This document shows positions 1-8,324 of a stretch of DNA of 64,000 nt, piece by piece. A program made the translations under genes and the position numbers. Below the pieces are notes generated by a model. The model saw only the letters and a list, made by a program, of their open reading frames with translations, was not told where the DNA came from and did no database searches. The DNA is from Microlunatus endophyticus (lineage in GTDB: Bacteria > Actinomycetota > Actinomycetes > Propionibacteriales > Propionibacteriaceae): assembly GCF_014646195.1 (NCBI RefSeq), contig NZ_BMMZ01000005.1:248001-312000 (forward strand), written 5' to 3'. Each line of letters starts with the position of its first letter. Position 1 is the first letter of the stretch.

Positions 1-199
1 GCCCGGGAAACAGGATCTTGACGTAGTGATCGGTGAACGGAAGATCAGGAAGCGCATCGACGTCCGGGCCGGCGAAGAACAGCCGGACCATCGCGTCGTT
101 GAGCCACTCCTTGCGCACCAGGGTCGCCGATTTCGGCGGGCCGCCGCGGCGGCGCGGCGCTTCGGGTGCGGCTTGCGGCGCAGGCTGGTCTGCGGACAT
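1..199 (-). CDS. Siderophore-interacting FAD-binding protein, N-terminal part
   Basis: Partial gene: the first 66 codons are in the window and the rest lies beyond base 1. After a Pro/Ala/Arg-rich start, the segments VRLFFAG and DHYVKILFP resemble the beginning of the FAD-binding domain of siderophore-interacting proteins, which reduce ferric siderophores in the cytoplasm using NAD(P)H. The ATG at 199 is the first in frame. The assignment is supported by a DtxR/IdeR-like operator immediately upstream (222-240), so iron-repressed expression is expected. The NAD(P)H-binding half cannot be checked here. Confidence 0.72.
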   Translation of the reverse strand, partial: MSADQPAPQAAPEAPRRRGGPPKSATLVRKEWLNDAMVRLFFAGPDVDALPDLPFTDHYVKILFPG

Positions 200-221
200 G
201 ACACTCCTCAGGATGTACGAC

Positions 222-240
222 TTAGGCCAGCCTAACTCAC
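222..240 (-). promoter_or_regulatory. DtxR/IdeR-type iron box
   Basis: TTAGGCCAGCCTAA at 222-235 is an inverted repeat (TTAGG/CCTAA) and matches the first two thirds of the known DtxR/IdeR consensus TTAGGTTAGGCTAACCTAA. It sits 23 bases before the ATG of the siderophore-interacting protein and overlaps the stop codon of the preceding gene. Iron-bound DtxR would repress the gene. This is a prediction from motif and context. Confidence 0.7.
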
Positions 241-1316
241 GCCAGGACAGTCGCCCTGATCGAGTACACGTCCGGAAGATGGGCCGCGATCTGCTCCCAG
301 TGCTCGCCGTCGTCCAGGCTGGCGTAGACGGTGCCGTCGCGGGCGCCGAAGTAGAGCCCGGTCTGTCCGCCGTCGTCGGCAACGAACGCATCCCGCATCA
401 CGGCGGTGTAGAAGTCGGCCGGAAGTCCGTCGTCCAGACCCGTCCAGGTGGTGCCCGCATCGCGGGACCGCCAGACCTTGGCCTGCCCCTCCGGCGGGAT
501 GCGGAGGCCGTCGGCCACCAGCGGGAAGACGAAGATCGTGTCGGGATCCCGCGGATGCACGACGATCGGGAATCCGAAATCGCTGGGCAGGCCGTCGGCG
601 ATCGAGGTCCAGTTGTCGCCGCCGTCGTCGGAGCGGTAGACGCCGTGATGGTTCTGCGCGTACATCCGCCGCGGATCGGAGGGATGCATCGCGATCTTGT
701 GCACGCACTGTCCGTATTCCGGCCAGGGGTCGGGCAGGAAGTATGCCTTGATGCCGACATTGGCCGGAGACCAGCTCGCACCGTCGTCGGCCGTGCGATA
801 GACGCCACCGGTCGACATCGCCACCGTCAGACGCTGCGCATCGGTCGGGTCCGGAATGATCGTGTGGATCGCCTGGCCGCCGTAGCCGGCATCCCAGGTG
901 GGCCGGTGCGGATGATCCCAGAGCGGTCTGACCAGACTGAACGACTCGCCGCGATCGGTCGACTTGAACAGCGCCGAGGGCTGCGTCCCCGCGAAGATCA
1001 CATCGGGTTCGGCCGGCTGGATCTGCCAGACCCGTTCGACGCTGGAGCCGATGTCCGGGCTGAAGCGCACCGCCGCACCCTGCGTCTCGGTCCAGGTCCG
1101 CCCAAGATCATCGGAACGATAGACTCCCGGGCCCCAATGCTCACTTGTGCCTCCGGCGAAGAGCCGCGGCGTCCCACCACGGGCGTCGATACCGACCCCG
1201 TAGACCGACTGCATCAGGAAGTACGGGCTGTCGAAGGTCCAGGTCCGGCGATCCTCGTCGGACCTGCCGATCCACAGTCCCTTGCGGGTTCCGACCAGCA
1301 GCACTGCCTCGCCCAT
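237..1316 (-). CDS. BNR/Asp-box repeat beta-propeller protein (sialidase-like)
   Basis: 359-residue protein with at least six Asp-box motifs of the form (Y/W/F)xSxDxGxxW, for example YRSDDLGRTW, FKSTDRGESF, YRTADDGASW and YRSDDGGDNW. These mark a WD40/YVTN/BNR-like propeller of the kind seen in sialidases and in VPS10/photosystem-stability-type proteins. There is no signal peptide and no obvious sialidase catalytic arginine triad, so it may be a non-catalytic, cytoplasmic propeller. Start is ATG 1316 behind a GGGGAGGGG Shine-Dalgarno. The substrate or partner is unknown. Confidence 0.75.
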   Translation of the reverse strand: MGEAVLLVGTRKGLWIGRSDEDRRTWTFDSPYFLMQSVYGVGIDARGGTPRLFAGGTSEHWGPGVYRSDDLGRTWTETQGAAVRFSPDIGSSVERVWQIQPAEPDVIFAGTQPSALFKSTDRGESFSLVRPLWDHPHRPTWDAGYGGQAIHTIIPDPTDAQRLTVAMSTGGVYRTADDGASWSPANVGIKAYFLPDPWPEYGQCVHKIAMHPSDPRRMYAQNHHGVYRSDDGGDNWTSIADGLPSDFGFPIVVHPRDPDTIFVFPLVADGLRIPPEGQAKVWRSRDAGTTWTGLDDGLPADFYTAVMRDAFVADDGGQTGLYFGARDGTVYASLDDGEHWEQIAAHLPDVYSIRATVLA

Positions 1317-1374
1317 CGCCCCTCCCCGGGCCGGTTCGTTCTGTCGACGACACTTCCACCGGCGCCGGGGCCCG

Positions 1375-2697
1375 TCAAGACTCGATCAGCCGCAGGGTGC
1401 GATCGGCGAGTTCGGAGATGATCGAATTGTCGAAGCCGAACAGCGCTGAACGGGTGCGATCGTGCAGCGGTTCGACGAACTGCGGTGGCAGCCGCGCAGC
1501 ACCATTGAGCACTCCGGCCACCGATCCTGCGGTGGCGCCGTTAGAATCGGTGTCCCAGCCGCCTTGGACAGTCAGCCCGACCGTCGCGGCGTAGTCGCCG
1601 TCGCCCCACAGCACGCCGGCCGCGATCAGCGCAGCGTTGTTGACGGTGTGCACCCAGCTGTAGTGGCCCCAGCGACGCTGGGTCTCGGCCAGCGCCTGCG
1701 ACCAGGTGCTGCCCGCGTCGTACAGCTCGCGGACGGCGACCAGCGCCTCGTGGAGCCGGGAGCCGGGCGGCACCGACCGCAACGACCTGTCGTACGCCTG
1801 GCGCGCCGAGCCCGCGGTGAATGCGCTCGCGACGAGTGCCGCCGACCACAACTCGCCGTAGATCCCGTTGCCGACGTGGGACAGCGCCGCGTCCTGGTAG
1901 GCGATCATGATCGCCGAGCGCGGATCGCCCGGGTTGGTCCAGCCGAAGGCGTCGCCACGGATCAGCGCGCCGATCCACTCCCGGTAGGGGTTGCGGGTCC
2001 GAGCAACCTGGTCGAGCGCGATCCCGTGCACCAGATTGCAGTAGGCGGCCCGTTCGGCGGTGTAGACCTGCTGGTAGGGCAACAGCGTCAGCCAGGCGTC
2101 GGCGACCTTCGCCGGGCTGAGTTCGCGACCGTGGGTCTCGAGCAGGTGCAGACCGAGGATCGCGTAGTCGATGTCGTCGTCGCGGGCCGAGCCATTGACC
2201 CTTCCGCGGGTGGTCTGCGGCCAGTTGTCCTGGAAGACGAAGCCCTCGGGCAGCGGGTCGAGGACCGGGATGTAGTCCCGCAGCGGCCAGGCATCCGCGC
2301 GCCGCAGGTAGTCCTCGAGGCGGGCACTGGTCCAGTAGTCCCCGCTCTCCACGGGCTTGCCGAGGTTGCACCCGGCGATCCGCCCGAGCCAACCTCCGAG
2401 CACCCGATCGGCCAGCGTGTCAGGATCGGCCGGTTCGGCCGGATCGTCGGGCAGGGTCGCGATGATCGCGTCACGATCGTCCGGCTCGTCGTACGGCCAA
2501 TCGCTGCCGCGCGGAGTGTTGATCACCTCGGCGTACAACGCTTCCAGCGCTGCGACGTTGCCGGCGACATTGCCAGGGCTGTCGTCCCGATCGGCCCCGG
2601 CGAAGCGGGCCTGCAGCTCGGCGACCGGGTGGCCGGTCTCCGCCGCCTGCGCCAGCTCGTCGTGGACCAGATCGTACGAACTCAACGGATCGTGCAT
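1375..2697 (-). CDS. ADP-ribosylglycohydrolase family protein
   Basis: 440 residues. The DraG/ARH fold is indicated by two metal-binding motifs: DDDID at about 173-177 and the C-terminal WDTDSNG at about 381-387, whose aspartates hold the di-Mg or di-Mn site in characterised family members. The family removes ADP-ribose from proteins or small molecules. The N-terminal 95 residues are acidic and extra compared with minimal family members. It stands alone on its strand; a TAGTCT hexamer seven bases before the ATG suggests a leaderless transcript. The substrate cannot be deduced. Confidence 0.85.
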   Translation of the reverse strand: MHDPLSSYDLVHDELAQAAETGHPVAELQARFAGADRDDSPGNVAGNVAALEALYAEVINTPRGSDWPYDEPDDRDAIIATLPDDPAEPADPDTLADRVLGGWLGRIAGCNLGKPVESGDYWTSARLEDYLRRADAWPLRDYIPVLDPLPEGFVFQDNWPQTTRGRVNGSARDDDIDYAILGLHLLETHGRELSPAKVADAWLTLLPYQQVYTAERAAYCNLVHGIALDQVARTRNPYREWIGALIRGDAFGWTNPGDPRSAIMIAYQDAALSHVGNGIYGELWSAALVASAFTAGSARQAYDRSLRSVPPGSRLHEALVAVRELYDAGSTWSQALAETQRRWGHYSWVHTVNNAALIAAGVLWGDGDYAATVGLTVQGGWDTDSNGATAGSVAGVLNGAARLPPQFVEPLHDRTRSALFGFDNSIISELADRTLRLIES

Positions 2698-2704
2698 GCC
2701 GGCA

Positions 2705-2710
2705 AGACTA
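2705..2710 (-). promoter_or_regulatory. Predicted -10 box, leaderless start of the ADP-ribosylglycohydrolase gene
   Basis: TAGTCT, seven bases upstream of ATG 2697 on the minus strand, with no Shine-Dalgarno between. Confidence 0.5.
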
Positions 2711-2727
2711 GTGCAGATGATCTTGGT

Positions 2728-3084
2728 TCAGGCCTTCTTGCCGGGCTCCGGACGATGATCAACTCCGGGCGTCCAGTTGAGGGCAGCGGCTCGTTCGAGG
2801 AATTCCTCGGGCGAGATCTCCCCGTTGGCGAATCGGGTGGCCAGCACCTTGCGCGCCTCGAACTCCGGACTCATGGCTCCGAATCGTCCGGGCCCGAAAC
2901 CACCGTGCGAAGCGGCGATCCAGGGTGGCGGTCCGATCCTGCCGCGGCGGACCAGGAAGACGACAACGGCTGCGATCAGCAGCAGAACGAGGAAAGGCAC
3001 GATGGCTCCTAACAGTGGTGCAACGACGGGGACTGCTTGGTGGAAACCGGGCCCGACGGGTGGGCCCCATCCGTGTGGATTCAT
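2728..3084 (-). CDS. Small membrane protein with C-terminal SHOCT domain
   Basis: 118 residues: one strong transmembrane helix at about 20-46 (AVPVVAPLLGAIVPFLVLLL region), a basic stop-transfer RRGR, then a SHOCT-type short C-terminal helix pair at about 77-102 (LATRFANGEISPEEFLERAA). SHOCT domains are oligomerisation or export-associated modules; no enzymatic function is implied. A GAGG element precedes ATG 3084. It is separated by about 30 bases from the ADP-ribosylglycohydrolase start downstream, so it may share a transcript with it. Confidence 0.72.
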   Translation of the reverse strand: MNPHGWGPPVGPGFHQAVPVVAPLLGAIVPFLVLLLIAAVVVFLVRRGRIGPPPWIAASHGGFGPGRFGAMSPEFEARKVLATRFANGEISPEEFLERAAALNWTPGVDHRPEPGKKA

Positions 3085-3250
3085 GCCTCAACCATTCCCG
3101 CCACCCGGACGCCGCGCATCGGTCGTCAAGCGACACCTTCACTACGCCCGGTGACGTACGACAGCTACGCACGCGACCCGACGCCCGAGGCTGCTGACCC
3201 GATTAGGCTCGGTCCCGACCTGAACAGACGGCGGCCCGGGAGGTGAGGCG

Positions 3251-4525
3251 ATGACCGTACGATCCCGGCCCTGGCTGCTGGACGCACCCATCGGCCTGGT
3301 GATCGCCCTGGTCTCGATCGGTACGGCCCGCGTCCAGGCCACCGTGGTCCGCCAGATCAACCCGACGATGGGTCCGCCGTGGATGCAGCCCCGCTTCCGG
3401 CAGCACCAGGTCCCGTTTCCGCCGGGCGTCGATCTGCACGAGCCCTACACCTGGGCGGCGGTGGTCTGGTCGGTGCTGCTGGGCTTCGGGATCGCGATCC
3501 GCCGGGTCCGGCCACTGGTCGGCTACAGCATCACGGTGATCGCCACCACCGGCTATCTAGCCGCCGGCCTGCCGTTCGGGCCGGTGCTGCTCGGCCCGGC
3601 GATCGGACTGCTCGCTCTGGCGACCCGGATGCCCGTCCGGCAGTGGCTGCCGTGGGGCGCACTGTTGCTGCCGATGATCTGGGCCGGCTTCGTCGGCGGA
3701 GACTACGCCGGGCTGGCCGATCCGAATTTCTGGACCGCGATCATCCTCGGCCCGCCGCTGATCATGGTCCCGGCTCTGATCGCGACGATCCGCCGGATCC
3801 GCAGTCAGGAGAGTCGCCGGGCCCACGAGCTGGAGTTGCGCCGGGTCGCCTACCAGGAGCGGCTGCGGATCGCCCGGGACGTGCACGATCTGATCGGGCA
3901 CAGTCTGTCGGTGATCAACATGCAGGCGGGAGTGGCGCTCTATGTGTTGGACAAGGACGCGGCACCTGCCGAGGACGACCACCGGGTCGAGGAATCACTG
4001 CAGGCGATCCGGTCCACCAGTAAGAATGCATTGGACGAACTGCGGGCCACCTTGGCAGTCTTCCGGGGTGAAGGCACCGAACCGGACACGACCGGGGAGC
4101 GGGCGCCGGTCTCCGGGCTGGCACGGTTGTCCGAGCTGGTGGACACCTTCCGCGCCGCCGGACGGATCGTCAGCGTGCAGGTCGACGGTGATCTCGATGA
4201 CCTTCCGGGCCCGGTCGACAATGCCGCCTATCGCGTACTCCAGGAGGCATTGACCAATGTTGCCCGACATGCCGGCGATGCGACGGCCACCGTGCTGATC
4301 GCCCGATCCGCTGAACGATTGATCATCCAGGTCACCGACGACGGCCGCCGGTCGTCGCGTGCCGGTTCGCGGGCAGATCCCCAGCAGCCACAGGGAAGCG
4401 GGCTGATCGGGATGCGCGAGCGGGCCCGTGCCGTCGGCGGCGATGTGACCGCCGGGCCCCGACCCGAAGGTGGTTTCTCGGTCCGGGCCGAATTCCCGCT
4501 GCGACCATCGGAGACTGCATCATGA
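3251..4525 (+). CDS. NarL-family sensor histidine kinase
   Basis: 424 residues. The N-terminal half has four or five hydrophobic helices (about 15-165) with only short external loops, so the signal is probably sensed in or at the membrane. A HisKA_3 dimerisation helix follows, with the phospho-acceptor histidine in ARDVHDLIGHSLS. The ATPase domain has the N-box (NAAYRVLQEALTNVARHA), DDGR and a G-box (GSGLIGMRERARAVGG). Start ATG 3251 follows a GGGAGGTGAG Shine-Dalgarno. It overlaps the downstream response regulator by 4 bases (ATGA), so the two are translationally coupled partners. Confidence 0.93.
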   Translation: MTVRSRPWLLDAPIGLVIALVSIGTARVQATVVRQINPTMGPPWMQPRFRQHQVPFPPGVDLHEPYTWAAVVWSVLLGFGIAIRRVRPLVGYSITVIATTGYLAAGLPFGPVLLGPAIGLLALATRMPVRQWLPWGALLLPMIWAGFVGGDYAGLADPNFWTAIILGPPLIMVPALIATIRRIRSQESRRAHELELRRVAYQERLRIARDVHDLIGHSLSVINMQAGVALYVLDKDAAPAEDDHRVEESLQAIRSTSKNALDELRATLAVFRGEGTEPDTTGERAPVSGLARLSELVDTFRAAGRIVSVQVDGDLDDLPGPVDNAAYRVLQEALTNVARHAGDATATVLIARSAERLIIQVTDDGRRSSRAGSRADPQQPQGSGLIGMRERARAVGGDVTAGPRPEGGFSVRAEFPLRPSETAS

Positions 4526-5175
4526 TCAAAGTCGCTCTCGCCGATGATCAGCCGCTGGTCCGGATGGGACTGCGGGTGCTGGTCGAGGCCGAGGATGATC
4601 TTGAGTTGGTGGGCGAGGCAGGCAACGGACACGAGGTGGTCGAGCTGGTCCGGCGCGCCCGTCCCGATGTCGTCCTGATGGATGTCCGGATGCCGCTGTC
4701 GGACGGGCTGCAGGCACTCGCGAAGATCACATCGGATCCGGCCCTGTCCGCCACCAAGGTGGTGATGCTGACGACCTTCGAGTTGGACGAGTACGTCTTC
4801 GAGGCTCTGGCCTCCGGCGCCAGCGGCTTCCTGATCAAGGACAGCGATCCCGCAGATTTCGTCCGAGCCATCCGGGTCGCGGCCGCCGGAGAGTCACTAC
4901 TCAGCCCGTCAGTGACGCGACGGGTGATCTCGTCCTTCACCGGCAGCCGACCGGCCAGTCACAAGCCGCATCCGCTGCTAGGCGAGCTCACCGACCGCGA
5001 GCGGGAAGTCCTCGGCCTGGTCGGCGAAGGGCTGAGCAACGACGAGATCGCCGAACGTCTCGTGGTCAGCCCCGCCACCGCGCGGACCCACGTCAGTCGC
5101 ACCATGATCAAACTCCAGGCCCGCGACCGCGCCCAGCTCGTGGTGATCGCCTTCCAGGCGGGGCTCGTCTCGTGA
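4522..5175 (+). CDS. NarL/LuxR-family response regulator
   Basis: 217 residues: receiver domain (1-120) with acidic pocket D8/D9, phospho-acceptor D54 (VVLMDVRMP) and conserved K106 (FLIKDSDP). A LuxR-type helix-turn-helix follows at about 152-210 (LTDREREVLGLVGEGLSNDEIA). It is the cognate partner of the overlapping histidine kinase and acts as a DNA-binding transcription factor. Its targets are not evident; the next gene overlaps its stop codon and is probably in the same operon. Confidence 0.94.
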   Translation: MIKVALADDQPLVRMGLRVLVEAEDDLELVGEAGNGHEVVELVRRARPDVVLMDVRMPLSDGLQALAKITSDPALSATKVVMLTTFELDEYVFEALASGASGFLIKDSDPADFVRAIRVAAAGESLLSPSVTRRVISSFTGSRPASHKPHPLLGELTDREREVLGLVGEGLSNDEIAERLVVSPATARTHVSRTMIKLQARDRAQLVVIAFQAGLVS

Positions 5176-5933
5176 CGGGCAGTGCGAGTGAGTCGCGGCT
5201 CGACCTGCTGCAGGCCGAGATCAGCGTGATCTGGGGTCCCACCCGCCGTGCACCCGAGGCGCCGCCATCGGTGGTGATCGGACAGGCCGACGAAGAGTTG
5301 ATCATCCAGGTCCGTGATGATCTTGATCCGGGGCTTGCCGACGAGGTGCTCCGGATCGCCACGGAACAAGGACTTCCGGATGGTTCGACGGCGATCGTCC
5401 GGACGCTCGAGCCATCCCTTGGAACGATCGAGGCCACGGTCGGGCCCGGCTACGACGCCCGACACCCTGCCGACCAGCCGGACCCAGTGATCGGCCGGCT
5501 GATCAGCTCGGCGGTGGTCGATCCTGCTGTCGACGGCCTCAGAATCCCGATCACCTGGGAGGACGACGATTGGGTGGACCTGTTGTCCGGGGCGTACGGG
5601 CCGTGGGCGATGGTCATCGACGGCAACCGGGTGCTGTCGATCTGCCACAGTGCCCGGCTGGCGCCGGAGGGTGTCGAGGCCGGCACCTGGACCGTCGACG
5701 ACGCTCGAGGGCGCGGATTGGCTGCGGCGGCGACGTCGGCCTGGGCGCGGGCCTGCCGGGCCTTGCCAGGCTTCGTCTTCTACAGCACCGACATCAACAA
5801 CCGGGCCTCCCAGCGGGTTGCGGCCAGGCTCGGACTGCCGCTGATCGGCCAGCTGTGGAAATTCCGCGCAGCCGCTGAGGGCGACGGACCCCTGCAGTCG
5901 CGGCTGTGGACGCTGTCGCGGGTACGGTCGTGA
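5172..5933 (+). CDS. GNAT-family N-acetyltransferase-like protein
   Basis: 253 residues; GTG start overlaps the response-regulator stop (GTGA). The C-terminal half looks like a GNAT domain: RGRGLAAAATSAWARA is the acetyl-CoA pyrophosphate-binding motif A, followed by NNRASQRVAARLG, the typical C-terminal helix seen in FR47/GNAT enzymes. The N-terminal about 120 residues are not recognised. Its position as the third gene behind a two-component pair suggests co-expression, but a functional link is not established. Confidence 0.75.
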   Translation: MTGSASESRLDLLQAEISVIWGPTRRAPEAPPSVVIGQADEELIIQVRDDLDPGLADEVLRIATEQGLPDGSTAIVRTLEPSLGTIEATVGPGYDARHPADQPDPVIGRLISSAVVDPAVDGLRIPITWEDDDWVDLLSGAYGPWAMVIDGNRVLSICHSARLAPEGVEAGTWTVDDARGRGLAAAATSAWARACRALPGFVFYSTDINNRASQRVAARLGLPLIGQLWKFRAAAEGDGPLQSRLWTLSRVRS

Positions 5934-5934
5934 C

Positions 5935-6252
5935 ATGCGACTTCGTACGGCTGAGTCAGTGTCCACTGCGCCGCTGGTGGCGACCGGACTGATCAGCGGC
6001 TATCTGGCCGCCCGGGAGACCGGCATCCGGCCGCTGGGCGGCGTCCTGCTCGGGTTGGCCGGGGCGTACGCCGGGCGGACCTGGCTGGCCAGGCGCGGAC
6101 CGACAGTGACGGCGGCGCTCGGCGCGATCTACGTCGGCGGCTTCGGGCTGTCCCACCCGCTGGCGAAGAGGATCGGCGCCTGGCCGGCGGTCTTCGCGGT
6201 CAGCGCTGCGTCGGCCGCCGCATCCTGGGCGCTCGTCGACCGCCGCTCGTAG
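5935..6252 (+). CDS. Small hydrophobic membrane protein, unknown function
   Basis: 105 residues with three or four predicted transmembrane stretches (about 14-26, 34-48, 57-72, 80-100) rich in Ala and Gly. The ATG starts one base after the GNAT stop codon, so it is probably translationally coupled to it. No family is recognised. Confidence 0.6.
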   Translation: MRLRTAESVSTAPLVATGLISGYLAARETGIRPLGGVLLGLAGAYAGRTWLARRGPTVTAALGAIYVGGFGLSHPLAKRIGAWPAVFAVSAASAAASWALVDRRS

Positions 6253-6262
6253 CCGGTACACC

Positions 6263-6892
6263 ATGGCGACGCCGTCACCTGATGATCAACAGCGCCGTTA
6301 CTGGGACGAGCATGCCGGGACCTACGACCGCGGCATGCAGTTCGCGGAGCGGCGGATCCTGCGGGACACCAGGGATTGGGCATGCAGCCGGGCCACCGGG
6401 AAGACGCTGGAGGTCGCGGTCGGCACCGGTCTCAATCTGCGCCATTACCCGCCAAGTATCGACCTCACGGCGATCGACCTGAGCCCGAGGATGCTCGCCG
6501 TCGCCCGGCAGCGGGCAACTGATCTTGGTCTCCAGGTCGAGTTCAGGGAAGGGACGGCAACTCCGCTGGACTTCGCCGACGGCAGCTTCGACACGGTCAT
6601 CTGCACGCTCGCGCTGTGCTCGATCCCGGATGAGAAGGCTGCCGTCGCGGACATGATCAGGGTGTTGCGCCCGGGCGGACGACTGGTGCTGGCCGATCAC
6701 GTCGCGTCGTCACTCGCCCCGGTCCGTTGGCTGCAGCAGGCGGTTGAGCTCTGGAGCATCCGCAGTGCCGGCGAGCATTTCACCCGGCGACCGATCCGGC
6801 AGGTGTACGCCGCCGGCCTGCAGATCACCGAGCAACAGCGCTTCCTGGCCGGTGTGATCGAGCGGCTGGTGGCGATCAAGCCGGGCGGCTGA
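6263..6892 (+). CDS. Class I SAM-dependent methyltransferase (UbiE/COQ5-like)
   Basis: 209 residues with a Rossmann methyltransferase core: motif I LEVAVGTGLNL at about 49-59, acidic loop AIDLSPRML, motif IV FDTVICTLALCSI, and the post-motif LRPGGRLVLADHV. The family methylates small molecules or lipids in the cytoplasm. The acceptor is unknown, and no biosynthetic neighbours give it away. It begins 11 bases after the small membrane protein gene. Confidence 0.85.
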   Translation: MATPSPDDQQRRYWDEHAGTYDRGMQFAERRILRDTRDWACSRATGKTLEVAVGTGLNLRHYPPSIDLTAIDLSPRMLAVARQRATDLGLQVEFREGTATPLDFADGSFDTVICTLALCSIPDEKAAVADMIRVLRPGGRLVLADHVASSLAPVRWLQQAVELWSIRSAGEHFTRRPIRQVYAAGLQITEQQRFLAGVIERLVAIKPGG

Positions 6893-6931
6893 CGGCAGTA
6901 GTCGGACGGAAGGCCTGCCCAACCAGTGCCC

Positions 6932-6937
6932 TAATGT
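6932..6937 (+). promoter_or_regulatory. Predicted -10 box, leaderless start of the HIT-family gene
   Basis: TAATGT, seven bases before GTG 6945. It argues for starting the gene at 6945 rather than at the upstream in-frame GTG 6936, which lies inside this hexamer. Confidence 0.5.
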
Positions 6938-6944
6938 GGCATTC

Positions 6945-7424
6945 GTGACTGATTGGCGCACTGACCGGGTGGCCTCAGCGCTCGACGGGACCAACCCAAC
7001 CGTCGTCAGGCATCTCGACGCGGGCTTCGCCGTCGCCGGCGACGTCCAGTTCCTCCCCGGCTACAGCCTGCTGCTCACCGATCAGCCCGGAACTGACCGA
7101 CTGACCGATCTACCTCGAAACCGCCGCCTCGCCTTCCTCGGGAGTATGGAGATGCTGGGTGAGGCAGTCGAGATCGTCTGCCGCCGCCTCGATCCTGCGT
7201 TCCGACGCATCAATCTCGAGATCCAGGGCAACCTCTTGCCACTACTACACGCCCACATCTGGCCGCGATACGACTGGGAGCCCGACCACCTGGTCATGGG
7301 TCCCGTCGCGCTCTATCCCGACAGCCACTGGCGCGACCCGGATACTCGACTCGGCCCCAGCCATGATCGGTTTCGCGTCGAACTGGGCGAGGAACTGGAC
7401 CGGCTGAGGTCAAACTCCGCCTGA
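6945..7424 (+). CDS. HIT-family (histidine triad-like) hydrolase
   Basis: 159 residues from GTG 6945. The segment NLLPLLHAHIWPRY resembles the histidine-triad active site (HxHxHxx) of HIT nucleotide hydrolases and transferases, with an upstream Asn as in INLEIQGN. Only two of the three triad histidines are present: the third position reads Trp/Pro. It may be a divergent diadenosine-tetraphosphate-type hydrolase acting on nucleotide conjugates. An alternative start at GTG 6936 exists, but the -10-like TAATGT favours 6945. Confidence 0.68.
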   Translation: MTDWRTDRVASALDGTNPTVVRHLDAGFAVAGDVQFLPGYSLLLTDQPGTDRLTDLPRNRRLAFLGSMEMLGEAVEIVCRRLDPAFRRINLEIQGNLLPLLHAHIWPRYDWEPDHLVMGPVALYPDSHWRDPDTRLGPSHDRFRVELGEELDRLRSNSA

Positions 7425-7564
7425 AGTCTGCCCGGCACGACGGGCTGATGTTGCGCCCCGGTAGCCGAGCTACATGGCATAGCCACAGCTGGCCAGGGTG
7501 AGTGAGTTCCACGACGACCCGGCGCCTGCGCGCGGAAGGCGTCGGTGTTGGTGCGGGCCGCAGC

Positions 7565-7570
7565 TAGCGT
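7565..7570 (+). promoter_or_regulatory. Predicted -10 box, leaderless start of the SMR pair
   Basis: TAGCGT, six bases before GTG 7577. The 150 bases upstream were checked for a guanidine riboswitch, and none could be supported. Confidence 0.45.
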
Positions 7571-7576
7571 TGCCCT

Positions 7577-7954
7577 GTGAGGTGGCTCTTGCTGGCGTGC
7601 GCGATCATCTGCGAGGTGTTTGCATCGCTCAGCCTCGAGGGTGCGATCGATCATCCGTGGCTGTACGTCGTCGTCGGCTTCGGTTACCTGGTCTCGTTCT
7701 GGTTGTTCGGACGGGTGCTGCGGGCGGGTATGCCGGTCGGCACCGCGTACGCCATCTGGGGCGCGGTGGGCGTCGCGCTGACAGCGGTGTTGGCCGCGAT
7801 CATCTTCGACGAGTACTTGAGCACCACGACGATCATCGGTCTGGTCGTCGTCATCACCGGCGTCGTGGTCATCAACCTTGGCGGCGGCCACGGCGAGACC
7901 CGTTCCGGCGCCACGAGTGCATCCGATCCGGATGACAGGGGGCGCGGCACATGA
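7577..7954 (+). CDS. Small multidrug resistance (SMR) transporter subunit 1
   Basis: 125 residues with four transmembrane helices and the essential membrane glutamate (E13, in ACAIICEVFAS), equivalent to E14 of EmrE. The GMPVGTAYAIWGAVG segment is the conserved SMR signature. A hydrophilic tail of about 20 residues follows helix 4, which is unusual for a subfamily of about 105 residues. It overlaps the second SMR gene by 4 bases (ATGA). Paired SMR genes usually form heterodimers exporting cationic drugs or guanidinium-like compounds by proton antiport. Confidence 0.9.
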   Translation: MRWLLLACAIICEVFASLSLEGAIDHPWLYVVVGFGYLVSFWLFGRVLRAGMPVGTAYAIWGAVGVALTAVLAAIIFDEYLSTTTIIGLVVVITGVVVINLGGGHGETRSGATSASDPDDRGRGT

Positions 7955-8280
7955 GCTGGGTGCTTCTCGCGCTGGCGATCCTGTGTGAGGTCGGGGCAAC
8001 CCTGGCGTTGCGGATGGCGAGCACGCCGCGCGAGGGCAAGTCGCCGACGCGCCGCTGGTACCTGGCTGTCGTCGCCGGTTATGGGCTGTCGTTCGTGCTG
8101 TTCTCCGTCGTGCTGCGGCTCGGGATCGGCCTGGCGATCAGCTACGGCATCTGGACGGCGGCGGGCGTCGCGCTGACGGCCATCGCAGGGCGGGTCTTCT
8201 TCAAGGAAACCTTCACCCGGACGATGATCATCGGAACGCTGCTGATCATGATCGGCGTCTTCTTGATCGAGGCCGGCTGA
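7951..8280 (+). CDS. Small multidrug resistance (SMR) transporter subunit 2
   Basis: 109 residues, four transmembrane helices, with E13 in LAILCEVGATLA as the proton/substrate-coupling residue. The sequence GIGLAISYGIWTAAGVALTA is the SMR motif of helix 3. It is coupled to subunit 1 by an ATGA overlap and likely forms an antiparallel heterodimer with it. No adjacent TetR regulator is present. The substrate cannot be deduced; guanidinium exporters carry a more specific signature that I could not confirm here. Confidence 0.9.
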   Translation: MSWVLLALAILCEVGATLALRMASTPREGKSPTRRWYLAVVAGYGLSFVLFSVVLRLGIGLAISYGIWTAAGVALTAIAGRVFFKETFTRTMIIGTLLIMIGVFLIEAG

Positions 8281-8324
8281 GGCAGCCTCGAGGGTGCCAG
8301 CAGAGATGGGCCGGCTGTGGGTCG

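Noticed and set aside
33-1421. Long plus-strand open frame opposite the BNR-repeat gene
   Set aside because: It shows Arg/Gly/Pro-rich composition without any family motif and is fully antisense to a gene with clear Asp-box repeats; such frames are expected at this GC content.
7425-7576. Guanidine riboswitch in front of the SMR pair
   Set aside because: Two ACGA words occur, but they are not enclosed by the paired stems of the guanidine-II aptamer, and the conserved guanidine-I and -III cores are absent.
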